DNA of 64,000 bases. It comes from Pleurotus djamor (Eukaryota; Basidiomycota; Agaricomycetes; Agaricales; Pleurotaceae). The DNA is taken from NCBI GenBank assembly GCA_029747585.1, contig JAPEVF010000054.1, forward strand, positions 62,001 to 126,000, in the 5' to 3' direction. Every line of letters starts with the position of its first letter. The first letter of the stretch is position 1. The notes beneath the pieces were generated by a model. The model worked only from the letters and a program-made list of their open reading frames with translations, had not been told where the DNA came from and did not search any database. Shown piece after piece: positions 24,710-35,798 of the stretch. The position numbers were made by a program, and so were the translations under genes.

Positions 24710-26813
24710 CTAAGCATGAAAAAAGAACACATCAGCCCGCACACACCGTAGAAATGAACCAAACAAATCTGACGTTATTAAGTGTGGTTCAATCTCCGTA
24801 TCGGGGAGAACATCTCTTCCAAGCTCGTCCTTCGCGGCGGTAATCTTGAAAGCGGTCAACATCGATGACATCCACAGCCAAAGAGTCTCAATAGCGAAGA
24901 AGCGACCAGGGCATATCCTACGGAAATCATTGTGGGTATAAGCTACTCGAATCATATAGAGCTAGGAGAATGGTTCGGTGACCATACCTTCGGCCAAATC
25001 CAAAACCTATTCCCACTATCTCAATGAGCTTCTGATCGAGACGCCCATCGGGGGTAATGAATCGCTCGGGGATGAACTCATCTGCTTGCGGAAAGATGGC
25101 TTCATCCTTGAAGATTGCCCTAGATGATTTACCAGTCATGGCACAGTATATCCAAAGAACCCCTCCAATAGCTTACCATACGTTAGGAAATATTCTACTA
25201 CATTTGGGTAGAAAGTAGCCATCATAGGTGTCGTCGGCCACGAGCAGATGTGCAGCGCCTATGGTGTGCAAGGTCTTAGGTGAAAGAAGCCCACATCGTA
25301 GTTAATCACATACCTAAAGGTACAACGGGTCTCCATCTAGGTTCGTAGATTCATTAGACTTCTTTTCGTTTTTGAAAAAGTAAGAACGGAGGACAAGCCA
25401 TTTACCGGAGGGTCTCCCACATCATCGCTTGGATATACAGGAGGGAAGGTTGATCTTCAAGAGACGGAACTCGAGAGCCGAGAACACGATCGATTTCAGC
25501 GTGAGCTTTCTCCTGGACGTCAGGAAATAAAACCATTGCGGCTATGAAATTGATGAGCGCGGAAGGCGTTGTATCGGCTCCTGCAGCCTGACGGGAAAAT
25601 AATGTTACAACCTCATCGAAGACCACAGAGAATGGAATCACCGTACGTATGCTACAGACGCCACATCTTTGACGATGCTTACCTTCTCAGGATCATCGAA
25701 GCAGTCGGCTTCTCGTAGCTGAGCTCGTGCAATGATACACGGAGACGCCTGTCCTTTGACCTGAACGAGGTAAGTGTCTGGGTTTCTGGAGGGCGAAGAA
25801 CATCCTTACTATCTGATCACGCACTCGTGTGAATGGGATATGAACCATTTCCCTGACTTTGACTGAAGCAAACTTGGCATAACTTTGAAAGCCTGCGCCA
25901 GGAACCCAAGATGGGACGTATCGGAGTATGGGCAAATAATCGACGAGGAAGGTCCCAGTGATACCTGCTTTCACGCTGGCACGAAATGCCTCGTCAGCAA
26001 GCGCGATCATTTCCTCCTTGATAGACGGCGAAGAGAAGCCGTAGGCAATCTCAATGACAGCTGATCCCGGGGTTCTTGAAAAGCAGTCAATCCACGAGTG
26101 GTGAATTGGGGGTAGGGAACTTACAAGTGACAATGATGTTCGAACCGCCCCGGATCGTCAAGAAGATTCAACAAGAATTGTTTCACATACTTGTGCTGAG
26201 TAGGCCGATGCGCAACAACATGGGTTGGGTTGAATTCTCGCCAAAACAAGCGTCGTCGATCACGCCACAAGTTCCCATATGGCATGAACGCAAGGCTGAA
26301 GCCCCAGCCCATGCTACAAACCCATCATTTAAAGGTTCTGTTGTGTCCAAGGTGAAAAGTGGTACCTACAGTTCGCTGACAATGACACTAACTGGCCTGC
26401 AAGTTCGATATTAAATCATTGGCTTTGGTGATTTAATAATGATGAATTCACCTGCTAGATGAGAGCGCCGAACGCCGATTCAGGATTTCTTGGACGCTGG
26501 CTAAGGAATTTAACACGATTACGGAGTTTCCGAGGACTTTGAAGTGAAGTACATCGGAGCCTTCAATGAGCCGAGGTGTCAGGGATGATTTGCCTCAAAT
26601 GAAGTCTAACAGCATGTGCGTACCAAAGTCTTGAGACCAGCGAGCATAGGTCACCCATTGGTACTTGGTAGGCGCAACGAATAGACTGCCAATGATTGGT
26701 AGGCTCGTAGGTCCCGGGGGAAGGGGTAAGCGATGGGTACGTGTGTGTCGGAGAAGCCAGAAAACAAATAGTACAACACTGGAAGCCAAAGTAAGGGTGG
26801 ATATGCTTATCAT
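24710..26813 (-). CDS. Cytochrome P450 monooxygenase
   Basis: Microsomal heme monooxygenase of roughly 500 residues in about ten exons on the minus strand. The start at 26813 gives a short N-terminal membrane anchor (LTLASSVVLFVFWLL) and the proline hinge (LPLPPGPTSLPIIGSL). The C-helix is WRDRRRLF, the I-helix oxygen-binding motif AAGADTTPSA, the K-helix ETLR (ExxR) followed by WRPVVPLG, then FIPERF and the heme-cysteine loop GFGFGRR|ICPGR, split by an intron. All signature residues are present, so it should be active. It resembles the large Agaricomycete families related to O-methylsterigmatocystin oxidoreductase. Substrate is unknown. Confidence 0.85.
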
Positions 26814-26949
26814 CCTACGTGTGTCCTGTGAGAAGGAATGGAGGTTGAGCTGAAGGGATTCGCGGACCTTTCCCTGGTCCATCACCGTTTTATCTGTGGG
26901 CAGACCAGCGAGTCCAGGGGGCGGCTTGACCTGACCGTGGCTTCGAAAG

Positions 26950-27378
26950 CTAGTGAGCTAGGAACGAAGTAACGGAACACGCGCACAACGTTGCGATTCG
27001 GATAAGGAGTTCGAAGCCACCGAAACGATTCATGGCATCTTGTTCATCATCATCGATGTATAGTCCGACACCCAGCAGCGAGGCTGACGGAACGCGCTTC
27101 TTAGTCAGTGTGACCCGCAAACGGAGCTTCCTCAAGTTCCTGCGAGCAAAGTCAAATGAAAGCTGTACGAAGGCCAAAGAAGTTGGGGAAACATTGTACC
27201 TACTGAGCACAACAGAGTTCGCCACATCCTGTACTAGGAAAACGAAGCCCGTCATCATCGTCCTGAGATATCTGAGTATTTGTCCAAGAAGGACACGTTC
27301 GGGCGACGGACAGTACACGTCCGAGACGGTCGGAGAGGTTTCAGTCAACGCCGAGGAATGACGAAGGTATCGCTTCAT
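26950..27378 (-). CDS. Hypothetical ORF, 142 codons
   Basis: A single open frame on the minus strand just upstream of the P450. It contains one mildly hydrophobic stretch (TMMTGFVFLVQDVANSVVL). No family was recognised and splice signals inside it are possible, so it may be one exon of a larger gene or chance. Confidence 0.25.
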   Translation of the reverse strand: MKRYLRHSSALTETSPTVSDVYCPSPERVLLGQILRYLRTMMTGFVFLVQDVANSVVLSRYNVSPTSLAFVQLSFDFARRNLRKLRLRVTLTKKRVPSASLLGVGLYIDDDEQDAMNRFGGFELLIRIATLCACSVTSFLAH

Positions 27379-27598
27379 TGAAAGATCATATAGCTGAAGC
27401 TAAGAGCGCATGGGCGGGTATCCTTTGATGAGATATCCATGATTTGACTTTTGACGCAGTGTCGTCGTCCTATAGAGAAAAGGATCATGTGAGAAACCAA
27501 CCAGGCAAAAGGTGGCGTCGTTCCTGATAATCTATTTAAGACATGTGACCTGACTACCCTTGTCGTAAATCTAGAGGAGCAAGGAAATGCTGAATCGA

Positions 27599-27835
27599 CT
27601 ATCCGACGTAATGCGTATACCCAGGGATTTTCACCTGAGGCTTGAGCTTGCGTAGGAACGCCTTGATAGCTCTATAAGCCGTTTCAAACGCATCCATAAG
27701 CCCAGCCTCCCCGACGACTTCGGCTTCGGGGTCGGAGGCGGGATTGTACATCTTCGAGCCTGTGGACTCTTCGACACGGGGAGCGTCGGCGATGACCTTT
27801 AGCTGGAGGTTTTCGGCGGCGTTTGAGATAGCCAT
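27599..27835 (-). CDS. Small hypothetical protein, 78 residues
   Basis: A single exon whose ATG directly follows a pyrimidine-rich CTACAG acceptor-like site, suggesting a 5' UTR intron. The protein is soluble and begins MAISNAAENLQLKVI, with a basic C-terminal helix (IKAFLRKLKPQVKIPGYTHY). No homologue was recognised. Confidence 0.4.
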   Translation of the reverse strand: MAISNAAENLQLKVIADAPRVEESTGSKMYNPASDPEAEVVGEAGLMDAFETAYRAIKAFLRKLKPQVKIPGYTHYVG

Positions 27836-30464
27836 GGGTTGGGCTGTAGGCAGCGGGGAGAAGTGGAGGGGCGGATTGAAGAAGGGACGGGGAGAATGGA
27901 GCTGCTTTGTTCAAGGGGGCGAGCGATGACGGAGGTAGATGCAGCGAGGACTGCGGTAACGAATAGTTGGGTACGCATTTTTGAAGGAATGTCGGTAGCT
28001 TGCGGCCAAAAAAAGGAGGGACTTGGAACGAAGGGGGAAGGCTGACAACTAGTTGAGCAAAAGGGAGAAAGGTTAGCCCAAATGAGAAGTTGGATGGAAA
28101 ATGTGACTCACGAAGCGAAGAGCTCGAGTCTGCTGAAGAAAAGCTCAGGTCGTCGACACATACTTATACAGCTTCTGCAAATCCCATGGAAGCGATTGTC
28201 CGATGCTGGAAGTCTTGAACATGATTTCCCTTGGCATGGGATACGGTGCTACATTGCTTCGGACCAAGGGACTACGTGGCGTAGAAGAGCATCATATCAT
28301 TATTGTTGGGCGAATGGTACTTATCACGAGGTCGCTGGGGATATGGGCTTGGGCACCGCTTTGAGTACAGAGGCGATCGATATGTCCGAACGATGTGATA
28401 CGGGTAGCTAATCCACTGCGTAGCTTCGGGACATTGTCCATGTGTATTGAGAAATCATTGGCAGGCCTACGCAGGCTGGCACATCATTCTCGGCCGACGA
28501 CAGAGTTGTTCAGATGAGACTTCAACAAGAACTGCAACAAGAAGATACACGCAACGCCTATTCCCCCAGAATTCTCCAAGACTATCAGAGTCTCAAAATC
28601 GCCAACTTGGTGTCCAATCTCTAAGGTGAACACCAATACGACGCGAAGACAGTGTGGAACCAAGGCCGAATTCGAGGAAAGGGTGTGCATAGCTGTGGCG
28701 GAAGCATAGGCATCTACCAGCATGGAGATCGGGGCGCTCCATGTAGACGTGGACAGCGCTTACCGGATCGATCCGTTGAGCTCTACATATGATGGGGGTA
28801 TGGAATGAAGAAGGGGGCAGCGGTGAAAGCCTGGCTTCGAGGATGGAGGAAACGGGAACGATGTCGGTTGGGGAGAGAGGGGATACGGGGCTTCATTGAA
28901 TCGATCGTGGGATTGGGGTATTGCGCGAGTGATGGTGCAGCTCCGTGATGCTCGAACTGAGAGTCAGAGCGGCAGCGTTGGTACGAGCGGTCACGATTTC
29001 ATCGGTCATCGACAACTCCTCGACCGGTACGCAGCGCTGTCACAGGCAAACAGCTGGTGAGATCTGAAAGACATCCCAATTAGTTGGGGAGGAGGAGGAC
29101 AGATCTACCGCACGCATCGTGATGCTTCGCTTCTCCTATAGTAGAGAATACTTGACCAGCATATTGGAATTCGCAGCTCTCGTTCGCATGTCTTTGTTAG
29201 CGCCAGAGATGATTGGACCCCCGAGCTTCAGGCAAACGAGGTGTGAGACGTCTACAGAGGGCGCATTCTGGGGGGAGATTTGCATTCGTGTCCGGAATGG
29301 TAGCATTGGTGATCCTATCCAACGCAAAGTCGAACTCAGCAGTGGTCTAGAGAGTGTGATAGGGCGGGCGTACCTGCCACGTCTATCAGGCCAGACCATT
29401 ATGCATTATCAGTGAATGCTCCGAAAGGCCAGCTCCTTCCAAATGTTGAAGATCCTTCCATATTGAATTGGGACGAGAAAACGTCAAAATAGTCCGCAGA
29501 TTGCCTGTTGGAGGGCCTGTATGTGCATGGGAGATACGCTCGCTGTTGAGTTATTGAGGGTACTTACATCCTAGCTCCTTTTTAGACCCATTCAAAGCTT
29601 GTCCCAAGCCAGTTACGATGATGTTGAATGCCTTGGAGGTGGAGGGCCTTAGACGACTAGGCTGAGTCGGAGCAGCTGCGTTGATTATTTGCTCTGATGA
29701 AAGCCGGGTCAAAGTGGCACAAGAAGCTTCATTCGTTGCTTAGGCTGCTGTTAGAAGAGGTGTGTCCCAGAGTTACAGGCGCACGGGCTTGTCCTAGAGC
29801 GAGCAGCGGAAGCATCGATGTTGACGTTCAAAAAAAAGTTGTTGAAAGCGCCCGTGTTATACCCAAATACGGACACGAGCGCCTAGTCCAAATTCGGACC
29901 CCGACTTCTCTCCTTTGAACTGGGAGGTATATGAAGCGGAACTGCCCAAGTACGTGACGGTTCTTGATGAGATGAAAGAAAAAATCGAGTCTATATCGAG
30001 CCCTTTGGACAGTCAGTAGTGTATGAGCCCGAAATATGATTAAGCGTGTAAACCGAGTGTACTCTAATTAAGTACTCGACGTTGTCAAGACATTGTTTGT
30101 AAATTTTGGGGAAACTGGAGCATGGGATAGCATGAAAGAGAGTACACATAGCCTAATAGTATGCACATAGCTGTAAGTACATACAAGCTCATGACGAGCG
30201 GGCTCGAGTCGAGGCCGGAGACAAATACATCTCAAGATAAACCCAGGATGACACTGATACGTTACATCAGTAAATGTTCAACGAAGTTCCTTTCAGAGCA
30301 GCTTGGAACGCCGCTACAATGAAGTCCTCGGTGAGTTGTGGTCCTCGTTTTTCTTCGACATTTTGGTCTTGAACGACCTGGCATCGTTTGGAGTGCCGAT
30401 GACGTTCCACAACGTGTCTGTAGTTTCCCTTGAACCTAAATCGTGGAAGACAGTCAACCCGTCA
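27836..30464. other. No recognisable gene
   Basis: Several frames of 60-100 codons on both strands, none with recognisable motifs or a convincing exon chain. The minus strand around 28723-28484 is hydrophobic in places. Confidence 0.4.
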
Positions 30465-31500
30465 TCAGACTCTCGGCCCTATCACTCGAGCAGTAAAGTG
30501 GGAAACTGACTTTTGACCACAAGCTGCACAGAAGCAATAAACATCGTCACTGGCTTGAGTGTTATTATTGAGCAAGATTTGGCTGACGCGAGAGATCTGA
30601 GCGAGGAGAAGCCCTGAGTATACGATGGAAAATAGACGGGTTACTCTATACTCTATACTCACCAAATCTTCGTCGAGGGGTCCTTGAGGATCCTTGATGG
30701 AGGAATGTAATCGCGTGGTGGGGGAGTGGGCGCGATGGGCTCGAAAGGTGGGCTTCGTACGAATAGGACCAGACGAGGGTCCAATGTGTGCGAATCCGTT
30801 TTCCATACTTCGCGAAGGAAGAGCAAAACTCTCCGTGACCTCGGCGTCAGCCACATCATCGTCGCCTTCGGAGGTCTCGATACTATGAACTTCGGGGAAG
30901 GAAGCCTGGGGAGAGACCTGCTCTTCAGAAGGACAGCGTGACGCGTTTTGGATACCGGGGGTCGCGTTTATTTTCCTATCATACGCGTCCGCGTCGTACT
31001 CTGAGCCAAAATATCCTCCCGTTCGTCGAGCCTGAGATGGGGGCTGTGGTAGTAGGCATTCAGCTGGTAATTCGTCCATGGGGGGNTGTTTCTTCATCAG
31101 ATTCTATCGCCGAGCCGGATTTTGGGACATATGACAACATGAATCGTGCCTGCGCATCGGTCAACAGCTCAGGATCAATGACAGAGAGTGTGTCGTAATC
31201 CATAGCATCCACCATGTCGGCGACAGGCGTGATAGATAATGGATGAGAGGCTGGGGGGNATGAGGGGAAGGCTTTCGGTATATCGAGGTTGTGTGTGTGG
31301 TTGGTGTGGTTGGAGGAATATGTTCGAAGTTCAAGTCCCGTGACAGACGCCAGGAAGATAATCAAAGCGTGGTTCACCTTTGACAGTCCCGTGATGAGTT
31401 GAGAACAAAGCAATATTTGTGCCACTCACCGGAACAATGACAACGGAGGAAAATTGCTCGATAAAGGTCGCAGCGGTCCCGACAGAAAGACTGATCTTAA
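30465..31500 (-). CDS. Hypothetical membrane-associated protein with acidic tail
   Basis: Read on the minus strand. An exon ending near 31430 (FKISLSVGTAATFIEQ...) is followed, after an intron, by a hydrophobic segment (NHALIIFLASVTGLELRTYS) and a long soluble Ser/Pro/Asp-rich tail. The tail frame breaks at the N at 31086 beside a C-run (minus strand); dropping it joins SDEETPP to MDELPAEC. A later intron starts at 30660 with GTGAGTATAGAGTATAGAGTA. The 5' end was not found. The layout recalls C-terminal parts of fungal multi-pass proteins, but the family is not identified. Confidence 0.4.
30642..30657. repeat. Doubled TACTCTATA element
   Basis: Two overlapping-spaced copies of TACTCTATA, one after the other, lie just inside an intron of the minus-strand hypothetical gene. 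They are the densest example of a 9-mer found about ten times in the window. Confidence 0.6.
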
Positions 31501-32207
31501 AATTCTAAGAGTTATGTGCGCAGATATAGAGTAGAAAGGCATCGGCGTGACGTGTGGAAGAGAGTCCATAGTCCCCGCCGCTCCTTCATAGGAACGGAGA
31601 TGGCAGTGCTACTTTTCAAAGCCTCGAGCAGGCGGTCTCCGCATCCTGGCTACTCAAGGATCCCAGCTCTGTGTATAGGATGACAACGTGCATCGATGGG
31701 GAGAGGTTCACGATGCAGCATGAGAAACATGGTGAGGGATCCTATGTAAGAATTGATCCCTCCGGACACAGGTATGACCAGTCGATGCGAATCAAGTCTG
31801 AATACCAAGCCCTCTACTTGCCAATGGTCGAGGTCGAATCGCACAGTAGGTTGACGCAGAATTCCAGGACATCCAAGGTTAAGGGTAAGAAGGAGGGACA
31901 AAATCGGGACGTGTAATCGTGCAACGCCGGGCGCTTCGTTGGGCGCCGACTTCCCACCAACTTCGTCCTTAGTAACAAACGACGGCTCCCACAGACGTTT
32001 GGGATACACGGAATATATTCAATCAATGACAAGGATGGAGAGAAAACAGTAAGCAGACTAAGAAGAATGAGGGAGGAAACTGTAGGTGTGATAAGTAGTA
32101 CAAGTCCGATGCCGAAGGAAAGGAAGTCGTGAATTAGTCGTTAAAAGGGTTCATAAAAATCATGGGAGTGGGGCAATTCTTTACAAATCGTGCGGGGAAG
32201 TCTGTCT
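31501..32207. other. Unassigned region
   Basis: A 119-codon minus-strand frame (32009-31650) contains a hydrophobic stretch and may be the 5' part of the hypothetical membrane gene downstream, but no splice path was clear. Confidence 0.3.
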
Positions 32208-32903
32208 TCATTCATCACTTCCACTTTCTTCAAGCATTGCTTGCTCCAAGAAGAATGCATCGATTTGTGCGACGTGTTGCAGGAATGATGTGACGTGGAG
32301 TTGTCGAGAGTACGCGGATGGAATATAATTCATCAGCATCTCGGAGATTCTCATGTCGTCTTCCGAGGCCGACTCTGAGTGCTTGGGATACGCCGCATTG
32401 AAGACATGGTTCATGCACTCTGAGGGAATGACTTCAGCCCCGGAGTTCCACCGGAGCATCCAAGGACGCTCCCCATCTTCCCATCGAACCACATTGGATC
32501 CGCTTCCAATGTTGAGGCGCTTGTCGCCTAGTCCAAGGAAGCGGGGATGAATGATGAGCTTTTTGCTCATCGGCCAAAGCCCTGCGGTATCCAAGGCCAC
32601 CTTGAGGCAGAAAGTTCTGAACGCTGTCAAGGCAGCGAAGTCGTCCTCGTTGCAGTCTTCTTTGATATCGTCCATCGTAATCCAGTGGATTTGAAGAAGA
32701 CGCGAAAGGCTAACGCCAGCGATGGGGGGACGGATATGTCCTTTCTCGGTCGAGGTTCGAGCGTCGTAATCGGCGAGGGCGTAGATGGGGTCCCATACCA
32801 TTGGTACGATGGGGATATCAGCCTCCTTGGAGGCGGGGGGTGTAGCCGGTTGTGACTTAGAGGCGGGGGATGTGGCCGTTTTCAACTTGGACGCGGCAGG
32901 CAT
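32208..32903 (-). CDS. Hypothetical protein, 231 residues, single exon
   Basis: An uninterrupted frame with an Ala/Ser/Pro/Lys-rich low-complexity start containing a repeated SPASKSQPATPPASK pattern, then a compact, soluble domain with many aromatics (MVWDPIYALADYD, LLQIHWITMDDIKEDC) and an acidic end (EESGSDE). It has no signal peptide or membrane segment. Composition and length support a real gene; no family was recognised. Confidence 0.6.
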   Translation of the reverse strand: MPAASKLKTATSPASKSQPATPPASKEADIPIVPMVWDPIYALADYDARTSTEKGHIRPPIAGVSLSRLLQIHWITMDDIKEDCNEDDFAALTAFRTFCLKVALDTAGLWPMSKKLIIHPRFLGLGDKRLNIGSGSNVVRWEDGERPWMLRWNSGAEVIPSECMNHVFNAAYPKHSESASEDDMRISEMLMNYIPSAYSRQLHVTSFLQHVAQIDAFFLEQAMLEESGSDE

Positions 32904-33845
32904 ATTGTGCTGCTTCGAATATTAACTTGAGGATCTGTTTGCGTGATTCTTGAACTGAGACTGAGTGATCTGCGAGACAATGAAGCGAAGTCGCGACGCT
33001 ACGCACAATTATTAGAGCGGCTGGAAAAACTTGGTGGCCTTGTTATTCCAAGGTGGCTACTTCTGTGTTTGAGTAGAAGGCTGTGGCGAGGGAGAGGGAA
33101 TATTATTGAGTTGGCTGTTGCGCTGATTGTGGTGGTCGAGGAGAGAGAACCTGTTGAACTGAACCTCGCGTGATAGACACGGAGAAATGGTCCAAAGGCT
33201 GGACGACCCTTAATGGACATTCCAAATTTGGTATTGGGGAGGACAAAGGGAGCTAATGGTCACTCACCAGAACAATGGTGCGCCATGACCATCGTTGCCG
33301 GATTTCTCCGGCTATCCTGACAATGACCGCCCTTGTCGTCGCATGCGATGGCTTCTCGGAGGGGAGATTCACGCAGTGAGTATGGTGTTATTTCTAAGCA
33401 GGTTTAGAGGTAAACTTACCTGCGTCTAGAAAACATGAATACCTGTATTGTCTAATGTGTACGGTACAGCAGGGTGCAATCGATCTCGGCAGCATCGCCG
33501 CCAAGCCTACAGCAAATGTACTACATACGGTGGAGCTTCTGAGTACCATATAGTGAGATTCCTCAGTAAGTAGTAGGATCATGTAGATGGCTTACTTCGG
33601 GTTGTATGAGCGAGCAGGTGAAGGGGTTCAACCCGAGGCAAGACTTAGGCGCTCGGGCGCTCATTTCCAAGTTTCAAACCACGTTACCACAAGGGCCCGA
33701 GCTTCTCCTTGCTTGCTTCCACCATATCAACAACGTTTTCGCCTGTCAATTTCGCAGCTCACAGGCACTTGAACAGGCTTTATACCGACCTTTAAAGGGC
33801 TTCAATGGTGGGCTGCTTCTTCAACTAGATGATCACCACAATTGA
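32904..33845. other. Upstream region of the F-box/LRR-like gene
   Basis: An 80-codon plus frame (33606-33845) ends just before the F-box gene and may hold its first exon, but the join does not keep frame with any GT-AG pair I could find. Confidence 0.4.
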
Positions 33846-35453
33846 CATGCTGGTGCACAGGCAATTTTTACCGATTTTGAAGCTCAAAAACGGATAGATG
33901 ACGAGATCAACAAGTACCAGAAGCTCATAATATCTCTCAGCATACGTAGAAACGCGCTTAGTGCGATAAACAGACTACCAGATGACGTCTTGGCCCAAAT
34001 TTTCCTCGCATACAAAAGCTTGCTGGACGTTGCGCCTGCGCCGCTCGAGCTGGGAAAACGGCCTCGTCCTTGGGGAGCTGCTCTGGACGTAACCGGTGTA
34101 TGTGCGAGATGGCGGAATGTCGCTTTGGATACTCCGCGTCTCTACTCTACAATCACGTTGACCCATCCGTCGTGGATGATAGAGGGCTTGGCACGATCAA
34201 AGGAAGCCCCCCTTCGCGTCGCCATCTCGCCAGGGGCTCTACCACGCACTGGTAGAACGTTCTTCCGAAAAGCAGCTGAAGCACTAGCACCTGCAATGAA
34301 GCGGACAGAGGACCTCTCCATCAGTTCTCGCGAAAGTGATATCCTTGTACTTCTCCGTGCCCTTGGGAATGTACCCGTTCCGTGCCTTCGAAAGCTAACG
34401 CTCGAACATCGCAATGGAAACCCTTCGTACGACGACGATGCTGCAATTGAAATCTCTCTCCCGTGGACGACTCTGCCCTTCCTTACCTCCCTCGAGCTTT
34501 GTAATATCATTCCTCTCGCTCCTCCTGTCCTACCATCGTTGCAAAGCCTCTCCATTATCATCCCACCCGATGAGCGTCAGCTATCAGTACCATGGATCGT
34601 TGACCTCTTAAGGAATACTCCTCAGGTGGAAGAAGTTGATGTCAGTAGTCTCGCATCTACAAATGCCACTGCCGTATCGGGTCCTTTGCCGGTCTCCCTC
34701 CCTCGCCTTCGACAGCTCACCGTGACAGCGGAGTTTCTCTTGGAGAGTAAGCTCTTTGAATATCTTGATATTCCGCAGACTGCTGCCATCGACGTCATGC
34801 TCAGGAATCAAATCAATGATCCTCATGCTGACGACCTTTCTCCCCTACAAGCCCTCCACGCACGCCCCTTTGAAAGTGGGTTGCCCCTCTTCATGTCAAT
34901 CGCCGTCATTGCATACCCGGAAACTTATCAGTACTCTCTGCTGATGAGAGGATCGGACAGCAAACTACTTAGCCTCTCTCTCATGGAGTGCCCAACATCC
35001 GCCGTGTCACAATCCATCCAACTTTGCAGAAGCCTCCCATTAAACCAAGTACACGACTTGCGTATATTCGCCTATGCGAATCTAGAAATCACCCTAGCCT
35101 GGGCCAAGTTGCTTCCATTACTCACCAATCTTCAAAGCGTCACCACGGATTGCAAAACTGCTCTTCGTGAGCTTACTGCGGATTCACCTGATACGAAGGA
35201 TCTTTGCAACCCCAAATTGGAATCGGTCGTGTTAAAGGAGGAGGGCCACATTGATAGAGGCGAAGAAGAAGGAGACGATTGGCCCATGTTGGTGCGAGCT
35301 TTCAAGTACCGGTATGAAAAGGGAAGGCCGATCAAGTCCCTCTCTATCTCCTCCTGCGACATTCGAAAGGAATATGTGGACGATTTGAAGGTGTATACGG
35401 ACGTTGATTGGGATGGTGTGGAGATGTGTGGCGGTGGAGACAATGAATTCTAA
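33846..35453 (+). CDS. F-box protein with leucine-rich C-terminal region
   Basis: One long exon of about 530 codons. The order is a coiled-coil-like start (FEAQKRIDDEINKYQKLIIS), an F-box (INRLPDDVLAQIFLAYK), the typical WRNVALDTPRLYS block, then irregular leucine-rich strands (SLELCNIIPLAPPVLPSLQSL, LRQLTVTAEFLL). This is the most common Agaricomycete F-box layout and implies an SCF ligase adaptor. The frame is open from 33846 after a TGA, but contains no ATG before 33990, so the true start must be in an upstream exon or has been lost. A possible acceptor is the CACAG ending at 33860. Confidence 0.75.
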   Translation, partial: HAGAQAIFTDFEAQKRIDDEINKYQKLIISLSIRRNALSAINRLPDDVLAQIFLAYKSLLDVAPAPLELGKRPRPWGAALDVTGVCARWRNVALDTPRLYSTITLTHPSWMIEGLARSKEAPLRVAISPGALPRTGRTFFRKAAEALAPAMKRTEDLSISSRESDILVLLRALGNVPVPCLRKLTLEHRNGNPSYDDDAAIEISLPWTTLPFLTSLELCNIIPLAPPVLPSLQSLSIIIPPDERQLSVPWIVDLLRNTPQVEEVDVSSLASTNATAVSGPLPVSLPRLRQLTVTAEFLLESKLFEYLDIPQTAAIDVMLRNQINDPHADDLSPLQALHARPFESGLPLFMSIAVIAYPETYQYSLLMRGSDSKLLSLSLMECPTSAVSQSIQLCRSLPLNQVHDLRIFAYANLEITLAWAKLLPLLTNLQSVTTDCKTALRELTADSPDTKDLCNPKLESVVLKEEGHIDRGEEEGDDWPMLVRAFKYRYEKGRPIKSLSISSCDIRKEYVDDLKVYTDVDWDGVEMCGGGDNEF

Positions 35454-35798
35454 CACTATTGAGTAGCTATTAGGCAGTAAATTGTGAGCGAGCCGCAGAG
35501 TGATTCCATTTACCCATTCGCCATCTTGAAAGCTGACCATAGCTGGTGCGAGACAAATATGTGCTTGTAGAAGCTAGTATGATATACATAGATACAAAAT
35601 TATCACAAGACAATGAGAATATGTACAAGATTGGAGTCCTTCTAGACGATTAGACGGCCAGGGAGAACAAGTCCTTGTGTGTGAGACTTGGGTCTACGAG
35701 AAAGTCCGACATCTGGACGGTGGCGCCATCGGGCTTGTGCCTAGAGCAGGAGCGTCAATGACTGTGAAGAACACTCTGGGTGTCCGAACCGGAAAGAC
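35454..35798. other. Convergent 3' regions
   Basis: Short region between two converging F-box genes. No coding sequence is supported. Confidence 0.5.
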
